Shown one piece after another: positions 53,289 to 62,268 of a DNA stretch of 64,000 bases (the stretch's first letter is position 1; each line of letters starts with the position of its first letter). The notes below the pieces were generated by a model. That model was not told where the DNA came from and ran no database searches. It saw only the letters and a list, made by a program, of their open reading frames with translations. A program made the translations under genes and the position numbers. The stretch is from assembly GCA_964503895.1 (NCBI GenBank), contig CAZDCF010000005.1, positions 24,206-88,205 on the forward strand. The letters are read 5' to 3'. The stretch comes from Nitronereus sp964503895 (GTDB lineage: Bacteria > Nitrospirota > Nitrospiria > Nitrospirales > UBA8639).

Positions 53289-54176
53289 ATGAACCACAAA
53301 AACTACTTAATAACTGGCATTGCTATTTTTTTCGTACTGGTGATGGGAGGAGCTGGGATTACCTACATTTTTCTTACCCATCAACCAGCAGTTGCAACAA
53401 AACCACTTACAAAAATTCAACACCCACGTAAGAGTAACCAGTCTCCAGAGAAGATTCCCACTCCGGCTCATGCTCACGACACTACAAAAGATTCCTCAAG
53501 ACATTCTCCGGACCTGGTAGAGAAAGTCGAGACGGAATCTGGAGCATCTCTTGTACATGCCTCAACCATTTATGTGGAACCATCGACTACGCCAAACGTT
53601 ACAAAGCAGGCTTTCGAGGTCGAAAAGAGAAAAGAAGAAAAATTAACCTTAGTTGACCTACAGTTTGGTTTAAGTCGAACGGGATTGAAAACCCAGACCA
53701 AGACCACCCTTGATGCTTATGCGAAAAGACTGCGGGACCCGCAATGGAGTGTACTGATTGAAGGACATACGGATGAGACTGGATCAATCCGGAAAAATCT
53801 GCATGTTGGATTACGACGCGCCAACGCGGTTAGGCAATATCTGATCACGAAGGGAATTTCCAAAGACCGTCTGCATGCCGTAAGCCTTGGGGAATATCAG
53901 CCAGTATGCATGGATACAACTCCAGCGTGCCAGTTACAGAACCGTCGCGTGAGTTTTGCCTTAGCACGACGGGAAGGCATTGAAAAACAAAACTCGGTTC
54001 CAGTGCCACAGGAGCCGGTAACACTTTCTAAAAAAAGCGCGATATCAATTGAACTGGTAAATCTCCCTGAAATCCACAAGAGCACGATTGATACCCCGGG
54101 TAAAGTAAACCTGATATATCCTGACCCTGTTCATAATACTCCACCTCCCTCTATACCAGTTGAGGGTGACAACTGA
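53289..54176 (+). CDS. OmpA-like peptidoglycan-binding membrane protein
   Basis: 295 residues: one N-terminal membrane anchor (LITGIAIFFVLVMGGAGITYIFL), a proline/threonine/histidine-rich spacer, and an OmpA C-terminal domain at ~118-230 with VDLQFGLSRTGLKTQTKTTL, VLIEGHTDETGSIRKN, LRRANAVRQYLITKGI and LQNRRVSFAL. This domain binds peptidoglycan. A proline-rich tail follows. It is the last gene before a terminator in the set driven by the sigma-54 promoter candidate, so an envelope role fits the activator's LysM domain. Confidence 0.9.
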   Translation: MNHKNYLITGIAIFFVLVMGGAGITYIFLTHQPAVATKPLTKIQHPRKSNQSPEKIPTPAHAHDTTKDSSRHSPDLVEKVETESGASLVHASTIYVEPSTTPNVTKQAFEVEKRKEEKLTLVDLQFGLSRTGLKTQTKTTLDAYAKRLRDPQWSVLIEGHTDETGSIRKNLHVGLRRANAVRQYLITKGISKDRLHAVSLGEYQPVCMDTTPACQLQNRRVSFALARREGIEKQNSVPVPQEPVTLSKKSAISIELVNLPEIHKSTIDTPGKVNLIYPDPVHNTPPPSIPVEGDN

Positions 54177-54193
54177 GAGAGATTTGACAACAT

Positions 54194-54241
54194 ACAAGGG
54201 GCGTTGATTTGAGGATTAAATCAACACCCCTTGTAGTTTTT
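54194..54241. terminator. Long-stem terminator, probably bidirectional
   Basis: ACAAGGGGCGTTGATTT pairs with AAATCAACACCCCTTGT (one mismatch) around a 7-base loop and is followed by AGTTTTT. The right arm overlaps the last codons and TGA of the convergent minus-strand gene ending at 54221, so it should end transcripts from both sides. Confidence 0.9.
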
Positions 54242-54676
54242 CTGCGCACATGCCCTTGCAAGTTGCTGCGCTTCTTTTAGCTGCGACTGCGTCATGGACT
54301 TTGAAAACTTATTTCTAGCTTTAACAGAAGTCTTATTGCCCAGAAAGGCGGCAATATTCCACCACATATGAGCATACACTCTATCTTGCTTAACCCCTTT
54401 GCCATCATAATACATCTTGCCTAGCGAAGTTTGTGCGACTGTATCACCTTGTTCCGCACTAAGACGGAACCACTTTGCTGCTTCTTTATAATCTTGCGCC
54501 ACTTCGCTACCCTTGTAATATTTAATACCCAGTAAGCGCTGCGAATCTACATCACCTTGTGCTGCTGCAGTTTTCAAATAATTGAGTCCATAGCTTTGAC
54601 CTGTTGTTGCGCACCCCACTATGGTCGCACACAACACCACGCTCACGAGGACAAAATAGAATCGGCTAGTTAACAT
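54221..54676 (-). CDS. Sel1-repeat lipoprotein
   Basis: I chose the ATG at 54676, after GGGAGATTTTCCG, over one 28 codons earlier. The signal peptide ends in a lipobox (VLCATIVGC-AT). Three Sel1-like repeats follow: AAAQGDVDSQRLLGIKYYKGS, EAAKWFRLSAEQGDTVAQTSLGKMY and the AHMWWNIAAFLGN unit, often seen in proteins that mediate membrane or signalling interactions. About 151 residues. It shares its terminator with the convergent OmpA-like gene. Confidence 0.88.
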   Translation of the reverse strand: MLTSRFYFVLVSVVLCATIVGCATTGQSYGLNYLKTAAAQGDVDSQRLLGIKYYKGSEVAQDYKEAAKWFRLSAEQGDTVAQTSLGKMYYDGKGVKQDRVYAHMWWNIAAFLGNKTSVKARNKFSKSMTQSQLKEAQQLARACAQKNYKGC

Positions 54677-54792
54677 CGGAAAATCTCCCACAATATTTCG
54701 TGCCTCTATTTTTAAAAATTCAAAAGAGTAAATGGACAACCTGATAACTTTAGTAAGCATTGCGATAATCTAGAGAATTCTTAAGGTAAAAT

Positions 54793-55191
54793 TCATTTTA
54801 CTATTAATGTGCCCTTCATTCCTCTTTCAATATGGCGAGGCTTTCCACAGACAATATCATAGGTTCCTGCTTTAAGTGGAGTAATAAATATTTACTTTTT
54901 TTCTATTGTAGGGCCGGCTTCAATCTCCCAAAAAACTTTTGCTTCATCATCCGCATCAAACGGCAGGGTCACCTTTGTTCCTAACTTAAGTAAAACCCAC
55001 TCATGTTCTTGTTTGCTATGATTGCTGAGTAGAAACGAAGTTGCTTCGCCTGGCTTAACAGACCAGACATTTGGAATAAATTGAAAATCTATGGTTATAA
55101 CTTCGATCACCGATCGAGAGTTTTCACCGTAAGCAAAAGAAAAAAATGGAAATATGCAGAATCCTAAAGCTAGCCAAATGTGTTTAATCAT
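54793..55191 (-). pseudogene. Cupredoxin-like copper protein interrupted by an in-frame TAA
   Basis: The ATG at 55191 opens a secreted protein (signal peptide LALGFCIFPFFSFAYG) with a cupredoxin fold: TIDFQFIPNVWSVKPGEATSF and the first copper-histidine region HSKQEHEWVLL. The frame stops at TAA (54894-54892) after AGPTIEKK. Read past that codon in the same frame, it continues IFITPLKAGTYDIVCGKPRH and IERGMKGTLIVK to a TGA at 54793-54795. This supplies the Cys-His-Met copper ligands, in the usual place. So the gene is broken by one nonsense codon, or read through. No frameshift is needed. Confidence 0.8.
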
Positions 55192-55196
55192 ATGAT

Positions 55197-55817
55197 TTAC
55201 CAACTGTCCTTTATGCCATCGATAACAAATTGACAAGCGAGAGAAGCCAGAATAATTCCCATTACACGTGTCACTACGTTAATACCAGTAATCCCTAAAA
55301 AACGCTGCACCTTAGTAGCACCAATGAAGAGAAGCAGCGTGAATGCCAAAACGCAAAGCAGGGCACCGATAACAAGAATCTGTTGAGTCAAATCACTCCC
55401 AGTTTGCCCCATGAGCAAAATAATTGAGGTTATTGCACCAGGCCCAGCAATCAGAGGGATTGCCAGGGGAAACACAGCAATATTATGTTGAATGCCAGCC
55501 TCCTCCATCTCTGCATGAACTGCTGAACGCAGCCCTGACTCACGGACTAGAAGCATATCGATAGCTACTAGAAAGAGAAGAATTCCCCCGGCAATCCTCA
55601 AGGCAGGAAATCCTATGCCCAAAATGTTGAGAAACTTTTCTCCTCCAACAGCAAATGCCACCAGAATACCAGTTGCAATCAGGGTTGCCCTGAATGCTAT
55701 TTGGGATCTTTGAGTATCTGCATAGTTGAGGGTAGCGGCCAGGAAGAGAGGAACAAGACCGATTGGATCGACTGTCACTGCAAAGATTACGAAAGATTGC
55801 CAGAAGAAATCAACCAT
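55197..55817 (-). CDS. MarC-family integral membrane protein
   Basis: This 206-residue, six-helix MarC (UPF0056) protein begins FFWQSFVIFAVTVDPIGLVPLFL and contains LRIAGGILLFLVAIDML, FPLAIPLIAGPGAITSIILL and GITGINVVTRVMGIILASLA, all typical. MarC proteins were once linked to multiple antibiotic resistance but their function is unresolved. The cupredoxin gene starts just after this stop. Confidence 0.92.
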   Translation of the reverse strand: MVDFFWQSFVIFAVTVDPIGLVPLFLAATLNYADTQRSQIAFRATLIATGILVAFAVGGEKFLNILGIGFPALRIAGGILLFLVAIDMLLVRESGLRSAVHAEMEEAGIQHNIAVFPLAIPLIAGPGAITSIILLMGQTGSDLTQQILVIGALLCVLAFTLLLFIGATKVQRFLGITGINVVTRVMGIILASLACQFVIDGIKDSW

Positions 55818-55982
55818 ACCATTATCTATCTTTTTTCACCTTGCTTAGCCGCTCCCGTTCTTGAAATATAACCCCTAGAAACTATTCTAGATTCTAAATG
55901 GGTAGGTACAGGCGCGGATTCTCCCCTAAGAAGAAGCTTGCAGAATAATTTTCACGGTGGGCATTAATTAATACTTAAAAAA

Positions 55983-56423
55983 TTATGGCCTAGGTCCACA
56001 CATGAGCACCTTTCTCCGATTGGCGTGCTTAATGTCCACCACAGAGAAATCTGGTGGCGGGAAACAATACCTTATTGCAAGACCATTTTTAATAAGTACT
56101 GTGTAATTTTTAAAACCTCCATGAGAATTAGATAACTTTTTATAGCTTACACTTCCAGTTTGTAAATATCCAAATTCTATTGGTAGTCCTGGTACTTCTA
56201 GATAACCCGTAGAACATGAGCTGTGTTTAAAGAATGCCTTAATGTTGGGCTTCAATATTGCTTTGATTTGATTTTCAGTGATTCTTTGGCATTGCTCAGG
56301 ACCCTGAAGGCTTCCATAATCAGCATTAGTAAGTTGTTCTTCCGATGGGCCAGTTCCACTACCAGTCACACATCCAATTAAAAAAAATAGAAAAATGAAA
56401 TAAGTACTTTTAAAAATCTTCAT
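55983..56423 (-). CDS. Lipoprotein of unknown function
   Basis: This 146-residue protein has a lipoprotein signal (TYFIFLFFLIGC-VT). The mature part has three further cysteines (QCQRI, SSCSTG, RYCFPPP) and one near the end (LMCGP), which could form disulfides in the periplasm. I recognise no family. It trails the MORN gene by 99 bases on the same strand, so it may be the last gene of that operon. Confidence 0.7.
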   Translation of the reverse strand: MKIFKSTYFIFLFFLIGCVTGSGTGPSEEQLTNADYGSLQGPEQCQRITENQIKAILKPNIKAFFKHSSCSTGYLEVPGLPIEFGYLQTGSVSYKKLSNSHGGFKNYTVLIKNGLAIRYCFPPPDFSVVDIKHANRRKVLMCGPRP

Positions 56424-56522
56424 ATTTTCTAACTACTCTCTTTTTCAAGAAACATATACAAAAGAGACCCTACGACACTTATAACCCATTCTTAGGGGTG
56501 ACCTTCCCGATAATGTTTCCCT

Positions 56523-56753
56523 TTATATCCCACTCGGTACGCAGGCCTCTAGCTTACCATCTTTACAAGTAACTTCAACCCTCTTCTGTCCATTACTACA
56601 CCAATCCGTCCATAAACCGTCTGGCTTCCCATTTTTGTAGTTTTGTTCATTCCGCATCTCTACATTGGAGTACCACTCCGCCACAGGACTATTTAGTAGT
56701 TCCTTGTGAAGGAAAAGAAGAAAGATAAGGAGAGTGGAAAATAGAAAGGACAT
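56523..56753 (-). CDS. Small MORN/YwqK-like repeat protein
   Basis: 76 residues: an N-terminal hydrophobic segment (FLFSTLLIFLLFL) and a MORN-type repeat (NYKNGKPDGLWTDWCSNGQK, then RVEVTCKDGKLE), as in the YwqK family of small repeats. It is exported or membrane-anchored. It follows the acyltransferase-TPR gene by 19 bases. The MORN repeat contacts lipids or proteins; no specific function can be assigned. Confidence 0.65.
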   Translation of the reverse strand: MSFLFSTLLIFLLFLHKELLNSPVAEWYSNVEMRNEQNYKNGKPDGLWTDWCSNGQKRVEVTCKDGKLEACVPSGI

Positions 56754-56772
56754 CTACAAATCGACAAAAAAC

Positions 56773-58632
56773 CTAGTAAGTTCCCTTCTCCACGCGCAAA
56801 TATTCTTCCAGGTATTTCCGTAATTCTGGAGTATGATTAATAATTTCTAAAACCTCTTTTGGCCAATTTTCTTCAGTGGATACCCTTATCCCTCTTGCCA
56901 GTGCAATTTTTGCTTCCAGCAAATGCTTCGCACGGTACTCGGCAATTGCTAAACCCAAGGTAGGCTCGGCCATATAACCCCTCTCTTGCGCCAGTTTCCC
57001 AAACATGGATATAGCCTTTTCATGTTCTTCCGCGCGTAATAACGCCCAACCTTGGGCTAACTGAAGGTCCCAATTCGATGGGTCAAAGAGCAATGCTTGC
57101 TTAAGAAAACGAGTGGCGTGTTCGTATTGTCCAAGTTGATAATATGCTAGCCCAGCTCCATAAAGTCCAAAAAAGTTACCTCGTTTTAACAAAAGACTAC
57201 GAATGAAGGCCTCCAAGGCCTCGTTATAATTTGCAAGGCGATACAAACTCCAGCCAAGCGCCGAATGCACACGCCATAGTTCATGTACAGAATATTGAAT
57301 TTCAGTCTCTAGTAGCGATTTAAATTTATGGGTAGCTTCTTCGAACTTACCTGAGTCGTAATAATTTTGTGCTTTCTCGTATTGTTGGTTAAAGCTTAGA
57401 GAAGGTTTAGGAAAATATGATAAGGGCTTAGAAATAGTTGGTCCAACCATCCACGGTATTAATAAAGCACAAGCTGCAACTGTAAGCCAGACTAAGAATA
57501 GTTTAGGAGAAGGATACCCTGACCTAGTCCATCCCCAAGAAATACCGCCATGCTCCCACCAATTTGCAAATGGCAGAGCGAGGACATATAGCAAAGCAAG
57601 AAGAATGAATGCATATGTTAGTGGCATTTGGCCTCCTTCTAAAAAACCAGAAGAGATTCCTAAAGTAGTCATAAGTCGGTGCCCTATTAGGTAATGTGCC
57701 ACATACAATGCCAAAGACGATCGGCCTAGGACAACGAGATATTTTTGCCATAGGCTTAATCTGCGTTTTTGGCAAAGATGTGCCATCAGTTGCCAAAGGC
57801 AAATCATTCCTCCTCCTGCTAAGAGCATAAATGGCATGTCAGGTTGCCAATACTGAGGGAAAACTTCATCCATAACCTGTGCAAACCGCACTTCTTCCAT
57901 GAGCCATGTCTTTTTGGTTAGCCCTACATAAAATTCTCCTACTAACATACAAAAAATACCTAGTCCGACTGTACAAACCTGTAAAAATCTGCCATGAGTA
58001 GAGCGTTCTAATTTATGGTTAAGCTCTGCCATTAGCATGCCCAGTAACGCAAAAGTACTCCATGGGAAAAACGGAAAGTAACCATGATAAGGGAGTCCAA
58101 TTAGCCAGACTTCAAATGTGCTTGAAGCCCATTGGGGAAAGGAGACTTCCTGTAGCCAAGGAGATGTCAACAAAATAATTCCTATGGCAGAGAGCTTAAA
58201 CAAGGGAGACGGTGCCCAAAGAAAAAAAAGTCCACTCCAAATACAGAGGCCCAAGGTGTGGAGAATATTGGCAGTCCACAGACCTTGATCAGGTGTGAAC
58301 TGAAAAATAAGAAAATTCATGCCATATCCCAATAAAAGCAAAAAACCGCCACGCCTTGCCAATTTAAGATAATCTGGAGGGAGAGAAGAGGCTCTTCTCC
58401 TGATGTTATACAAAACCATTGAATAACCTAAGACGAACAGGAATAGAATTGGGGAGAGGCCACTCAGAATTCGGATATACCAGTAAAGATCATTTGCACC
58501 ATATTGAGTGCGGGGCAACCACCAGGCAAAAGCATGCCCAAGAAACATGAGTATTACACCCAAGCCTCTTAAAGAATCGATATCAGGGTACCGTTTTTTA
58601 GTATCTATCTCATTCAAGGAAAAGAAAGCCAT
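56773..58632 (-). CDS. Acyltransferase-like membrane protein with C-terminal TPR domain
   Basis: 619 residues. The first ~390 form a ten-helix membrane domain starting RYPDIDSLRGLGVILMFLGHAF, as in acyltransferase-3 and heparan-glucosaminide acetyltransferase (DUF1624-like) proteins; a late SLALYVAHYLIG is also typical. After a last helix (~400) comes a TPR array (ELWRVHSALGWSLYRLANYNEALEAF, FFGLYGAGLAYYQLGQYEHATRF, WDLQLAQGWALLRAEEHEKAI). The fusion is unusual. It probably acylates an extracytoplasmic or surface molecule. It follows the urea-transporter-like gene by 54 bases. Confidence 0.78.
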   Translation of the reverse strand: MAFFSLNEIDTKKRYPDIDSLRGLGVILMFLGHAFAWWLPRTQYGANDLYWYIRILSGLSPILFLFVLGYSMVLYNIRRRASSLPPDYLKLARRGGFLLLLGYGMNFLIFQFTPDQGLWTANILHTLGLCIWSGLFFLWAPSPLFKLSAIGIILLTSPWLQEVSFPQWASSTFEVWLIGLPYHGYFPFFPWSTFALLGMLMAELNHKLERSTHGRFLQVCTVGLGIFCMLVGEFYVGLTKKTWLMEEVRFAQVMDEVFPQYWQPDMPFMLLAGGGMICLWQLMAHLCQKRRLSLWQKYLVVLGRSSLALYVAHYLIGHRLMTTLGISSGFLEGGQMPLTYAFILLALLYVLALPFANWWEHGGISWGWTRSGYPSPKLFLVWLTVAACALLIPWMVGPTISKPLSYFPKPSLSFNQQYEKAQNYYDSGKFEEATHKFKSLLETEIQYSVHELWRVHSALGWSLYRLANYNEALEAFIRSLLLKRGNFFGLYGAGLAYYQLGQYEHATRFLKQALLFDPSNWDLQLAQGWALLRAEEHEKAISMFGKLAQERGYMAEPTLGLAIAEYRAKHLLEAKIALARGIRVSTEENWPKEVLEIINHTPELRKYLEEYLRVEKGTY

Positions 58633-58686
58633 ACACTCTACTGTCTTCTTAAAAGTGAGTGGTTACACTGATTCGGCGAATTATGT

Positions 58687-60342
58687 TTATTCAGTGCTAA
58701 AAACACGTGTCAATTTGGTGGCAGACATTGGAAATAGCCGTCGTACTAGAAGATACGTTAGCCCTACCATGTTGAACTCCAAGAGTGGTATCCCAATTCC
58801 AAGAAAATGCTTTGCAGCCCAGATTGCAACACCAGCTAGCCCCAAAATCGCAGCGATAGCTAGACTCTTGAGATAAAGGGGTTCGTGGAGACCAACAAGA
58901 ATACCCAAGAGAGCAAGTGTGGAAATATGCAGATCAAACCACAAGATCGAAACAGGTCCAGCAACAAAAATGCAGGTTAAGGTGCCTAGCGTAGCCAAAA
59001 CAATACCAAGAAAACCTGCCCAGATTTTTTCAGTTGCCACCAGGACTAAAAGCCCAAAAATTAATGCTATATTCTTTCCCCATAAACCCACTAATTTTTC
59101 CCACTCGCTAGAATTGCCTACACTCCAGTTACCTTGGAGCATAAGTTGTCGACGTGCCTCAGCTAACCCGAAAATTGCGTCTCGTTCGTTTTGTGTACGT
59201 CCAAGTGCCTTCTGAAAAATCTTCTCGCTTTCTAAGGCATGGCCGGATTGCAAGAGGACCCATCCTAACCCCTCATGAGCCTTGGTCAACTTATCATCGA
59301 CTCCGAGTGCTGCATAAAACGATAGTCGAGCTTGATCTAGCTTTCGTGTAAAAAGAGCCGTCCAACCTAGGCCATTTAGAGCATCCGCATAATCCGGATC
59401 ATAGCTGAGGGCTTTTTCGAATTCAGTCTGCGCTAGCTTATAGTGTCCCCTTGTATAAGCAACCCAACCCATGCCAGTATGTGGGTCAGCCCACAGTGGA
59501 GCTGTCTCTCCAGCAGTTTTAAACCAATCCCATGCATCGCTGAAATTGCCGTGGCGAAACGCTGCCCAACCCAATCCGTCTAGTGCATAAGGATTCCCCG
59601 GGTTCAGTTTAAGTGCTTTACGGAAAAAACGTGTTGCCGCATCCAAATCATTTTGTTTGAACAATGACCAACCGAGACCAACATGAACTCGAGCAAGCGT
59701 TGAATCTTGAATTGCAAGTTCTTCAAAAATTCTCTGTGCATTAGCATAACGACCATCACCATACATTTCCCAGGCAGTATCTAGTAATTTAGACTGCGAA
59801 GAGCTTATTGGTTCAGGAACCCAGGAAATGCCTACAACTTTCTGGTCAGGAAGATTGAACTCTAGCCACACTAACTCAATAACTCTATTGATAGATGGAA
59901 GAGTTAGTGTTCCAATAAGAACGAATAATAGGAATGGCAAACTGAGCGGAGGCAAGCAAAAAGGGGCATCTCCTAGAGGAAATGCTATGTAGTCAACTAC
60001 CTTTGCAGTTAACAATCCACCGATAACTGTCAAGAGGACTGCACCCACTGGATCACTGACAGCCCATTCACTCCATAGCCCACACAATGCTCCATTTACA
60101 CCGTAATAGCCAGTCATCAAAAGGCGAAAATCCCGGTGTCGGTAGAAAGGCCAAGCCGACGCAATGAAGGCTCCCAAAAAGGCAAAGGCAAAGCTTCGTG
60201 GAGAAATGAGAAAGATGCCAAAAGAAAATCCAACAGCAAGTAGTTTGCTGCGACAAAGACCAAGCTGGCTGATTCCAAACAATAGCGGACTTACAAAAAG
60301 CCTGGTGCTATTGACGAAAGAGTCCCAAGAGCGAGTGTCCAT
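58687..60342 (-). CDS. Urea-transporter-fold protein with a TPR insertion
   Basis: The start is ATG 60342, after GAGGAAT; it overlaps the amidotransferase stop by 35 bases. About 551 residues. The first ~165 match the first half of UT-type urea channels: FGISQLGLCRSKLLAVGF, TGYYGVNGALCGL, and PFCLPPLSLPFLL. Then a TPR array (~190-400) with repeats like ARVHVGLGWSLFKQNDLDAATRFF and ADALNGLGWTALFTRKLDQARL. The last ~140 residues have the second UT-like half (IALIFGLLVLVATEKIW, LHISTLALLGILVGL, IPLLEFNMVGLTYLL). So TPRs sit exactly between the two halves. Transport activity is unproven. Confidence 0.75.
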   Translation of the reverse strand: MDTRSWDSFVNSTRLFVSPLLFGISQLGLCRSKLLAVGFSFGIFLISPRSFAFAFLGAFIASAWPFYRHRDFRLLMTGYYGVNGALCGLWSEWAVSDPVGAVLLTVIGGLLTAKVVDYIAFPLGDAPFCLPPLSLPFLLFVLIGTLTLPSINRVIELVWLEFNLPDQKVVGISWVPEPISSSQSKLLDTAWEMYGDGRYANAQRIFEELAIQDSTLARVHVGLGWSLFKQNDLDAATRFFRKALKLNPGNPYALDGLGWAAFRHGNFSDAWDWFKTAGETAPLWADPHTGMGWVAYTRGHYKLAQTEFEKALSYDPDYADALNGLGWTALFTRKLDQARLSFYAALGVDDKLTKAHEGLGWVLLQSGHALESEKIFQKALGRTQNERDAIFGLAEARRQLMLQGNWSVGNSSEWEKLVGLWGKNIALIFGLLVLVATEKIWAGFLGIVLATLGTLTCIFVAGPVSILWFDLHISTLALLGILVGLHEPLYLKSLAIAAILGLAGVAIWAAKHFLGIGIPLLEFNMVGLTYLLVRRLFPMSATKLTRVFSTE

Positions 60343-61810
60343 ATTCCTCGACAAAATTGGTATACCTGGCGGCATCTGCCCAAATGGGAATGTCTGCGCT
60401 AACTTCTGGAAATTGTTTTTTCCATAATTTCAAGTAATTCAAAGTTTCATCGTCCGAGCATTCCCATCCTGAAATCAAGTTGCTGGTTCGATCCACCTGC
60501 CTATCCCATGTAAACTCACCGACTCCACTACCTTCGGCAAATGGCACCTTATCGCGCCAACAAATTTCAGGAGGCAGTAGATCAGCAACAGCTTGACGCA
60601 ATACCCATTTTGATATTTGGCGACCTTTTACACGACGAATTTTCTCTGAAATTGGAAGATTAATTGCTGTTTCTACAAGGCGTGTGTCAAGAAACGGCAC
60701 CCGCAATTCTACCCCGTGTGCCATTGTCATTCGATCTACACGCTGCAACTCCGTCCGATGTAGGTTGTTAAAGCCGGACTCAATGGCTTCAGGCCAAAAT
60801 CGCTGTGGAAGCGAAGATAGATAATCATAGCCAGCAAAGAGTTCATCTGCTCCATCACCACTGAGAAGCACTTTAACGTCGTTTCGTGCTTTTTGAGCAA
60901 GTAGATAAAGCGGGACCGCATTACGAACCATGACGGGGTTAAAGCTCTCCAGGTGCCTAATAACCATCGGCAGCGCTGCAACCACTTCATCTCTAGAAAC
61001 GTGAAGCACGGTATGATGAATTTTAAGTTCTTTAGCAAGCTCTGATGCGGCAATTTCGTCGACTGCACCCGGCATGCTAACTGTGTAGGCAGTCAGGTTA
61101 GGATTGAAACGAGTTGCGAGGGCAGCAACAATACTGCTGTCAAGGCCTCCACTAAGTAAAACGCCATATGGCCCATTGGATGGTACATGTCGTTCAATAG
61201 CTTCCTGTAAAATCTGACGCACCGGCAGGAGGCGCGGAAACCATTTCCGCGAGGGAATTCGATAATAACGTTCTAGCCCTTTTCGGGTAATAAAATGTCC
61301 AGGTGGAACAAATCGTGGTCGCCCAGCTAATGAGGCAAATGACTTTAATTCCGAGGCAATGGTTAAGCCGGCGTCGATTCGAAGAAAATAAAGTGGCTTG
61401 ATACCAAAGGGATCCCGCGCTGCTAGAAATTCTCTAGTTGTTAGGTTAACTAAGACAAAAGTAAACATGCCTCGCAGTTGGTTTAATCCAGCTGGGCCCT
61501 CACGTTCTATTAAAGGGAAAAGAATCTCGCCATCAGTTTGTGTACGAAACGGATAATTGGAGAATTTCTCTCGAAGCAGATGAAAATTATATATCTCACC
61601 ATTGAAGACTAATAACCACCGGTTATCGGCACTACGTAGAGGCTGAGCTCCACCATCTGGATCTACAATCGCAAGACGGTGACAGCCAAGTTGAACCCAC
61701 CCCTCGTCCACAATAGCGCTCTCATCTGGTCCCCTATGTTTGAGTAGTGAGAAGACCTGCGAAAATATAGTGTGATTCTTGAGATCAAGGGTGGCTGCTA
61801 TGGCGCACAT
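60308..61810 (-). CDS. Asparagine-synthetase-like glutamine amidotransferase
   Basis: The 500-residue protein starts MCAIAATL, with Cys2 as the Ntn nucleophile, then HRLAIVDPDGG and VFNGEIYNF, the glutaminase pocket. The synthetase half has LSGGLDSSIVAAL, the ATP pyrophosphatase loop, and LSGDGADELFAGYDY. It is shorter than E. coli AsnB (554) and begins MCAI rather than MCGI. Such proteins make asparagine or amidate glycans and peptides. It is first in an apparent operon with the urea-transporter-like and acyltransferase-TPR genes, suggesting a specialised role. Confidence 0.88.
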   Translation of the reverse strand: MCAIAATLDLKNHTIFSQVFSLLKHRGPDESAIVDEGWVQLGCHRLAIVDPDGGAQPLRSADNRWLLVFNGEIYNFHLLREKFSNYPFRTQTDGEILFPLIEREGPAGLNQLRGMFTFVLVNLTTREFLAARDPFGIKPLYFLRIDAGLTIASELKSFASLAGRPRFVPPGHFITRKGLERYYRIPSRKWFPRLLPVRQILQEAIERHVPSNGPYGVLLSGGLDSSIVAALATRFNPNLTAYTVSMPGAVDEIAASELAKELKIHHTVLHVSRDEVVAALPMVIRHLESFNPVMVRNAVPLYLLAQKARNDVKVLLSGDGADELFAGYDYLSSLPQRFWPEAIESGFNNLHRTELQRVDRMTMAHGVELRVPFLDTRLVETAINLPISEKIRRVKGRQISKWVLRQAVADLLPPEICWRDKVPFAEGSGVGEFTWDRQVDRTSNLISGWECSDDETLNYLKLWKKQFPEVSADIPIWADAARYTNFVEEYGHSLLGLFRQ

Positions 61811-62268
61811 GGCTTTGTCACAATAATTGCTAAACGGCGTTGCTTTGCGGCCGACTCAACAATTACTACCTAATCTTTAGCTGGCTGGCTTTTCGTTGTA
61901 GAAGGATAGACTGGTTATCGTCCAGAGTCTAGGTCCTTAACAGAAAACACCCTCTTAAGTACAGGTACAAATTGTCCAGGGAGAGGCTGCCATAGGTACA
62001 ATTTCCATCTAGGCCTATTTGTAATCCCAGCAGTTACTTAACCCCTCTTGGACTGGACAATTGATAAAGACTATTTACTCTAGGCACACTATCTGCCACC
62101 CAAAAGATTTCTTGACCTAAGTAAGCAAAATCGATTAAGGTACGGTGCCGGGGTTTAGGTCGGACGCCCTCCCTAACTCTGGCCGCTTGTTCGTTGTAAG
62201 CCTTTGATTTTTTTGCTATGTGTGCTACTTTTTGGGCAGCTCGACAATTCGGTTAGCTCTTTCGATTT
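61811..62268. promoter_or_regulatory. Divergent promoter region with inverted and direct repeats
   Basis: These 458 bases separate two divergent genes. AATTGTCCAG (61970-61979) is inverted as CTGGACAATT (62053-62062). AGGTACAA occurs at 61963-61970 and again at 61994-62001, 31 bases apart, about three helical turns. TTGACC at 62112, then TTAAGG 17 bases on, is a weak sigma-70 candidate toward the plus-strand gene. No riboswitch fold or gene recognised. Confidence 0.45.

Noticed and set aside
54793..54894. Frameshift in the A-run of the cupredoxin gene
   Set aside because: Testing both shifted frames gave no cupredoxin sequence; the ligand-bearing end is in the original frame after the TAA, so it is a nonsense codon, not a shift.
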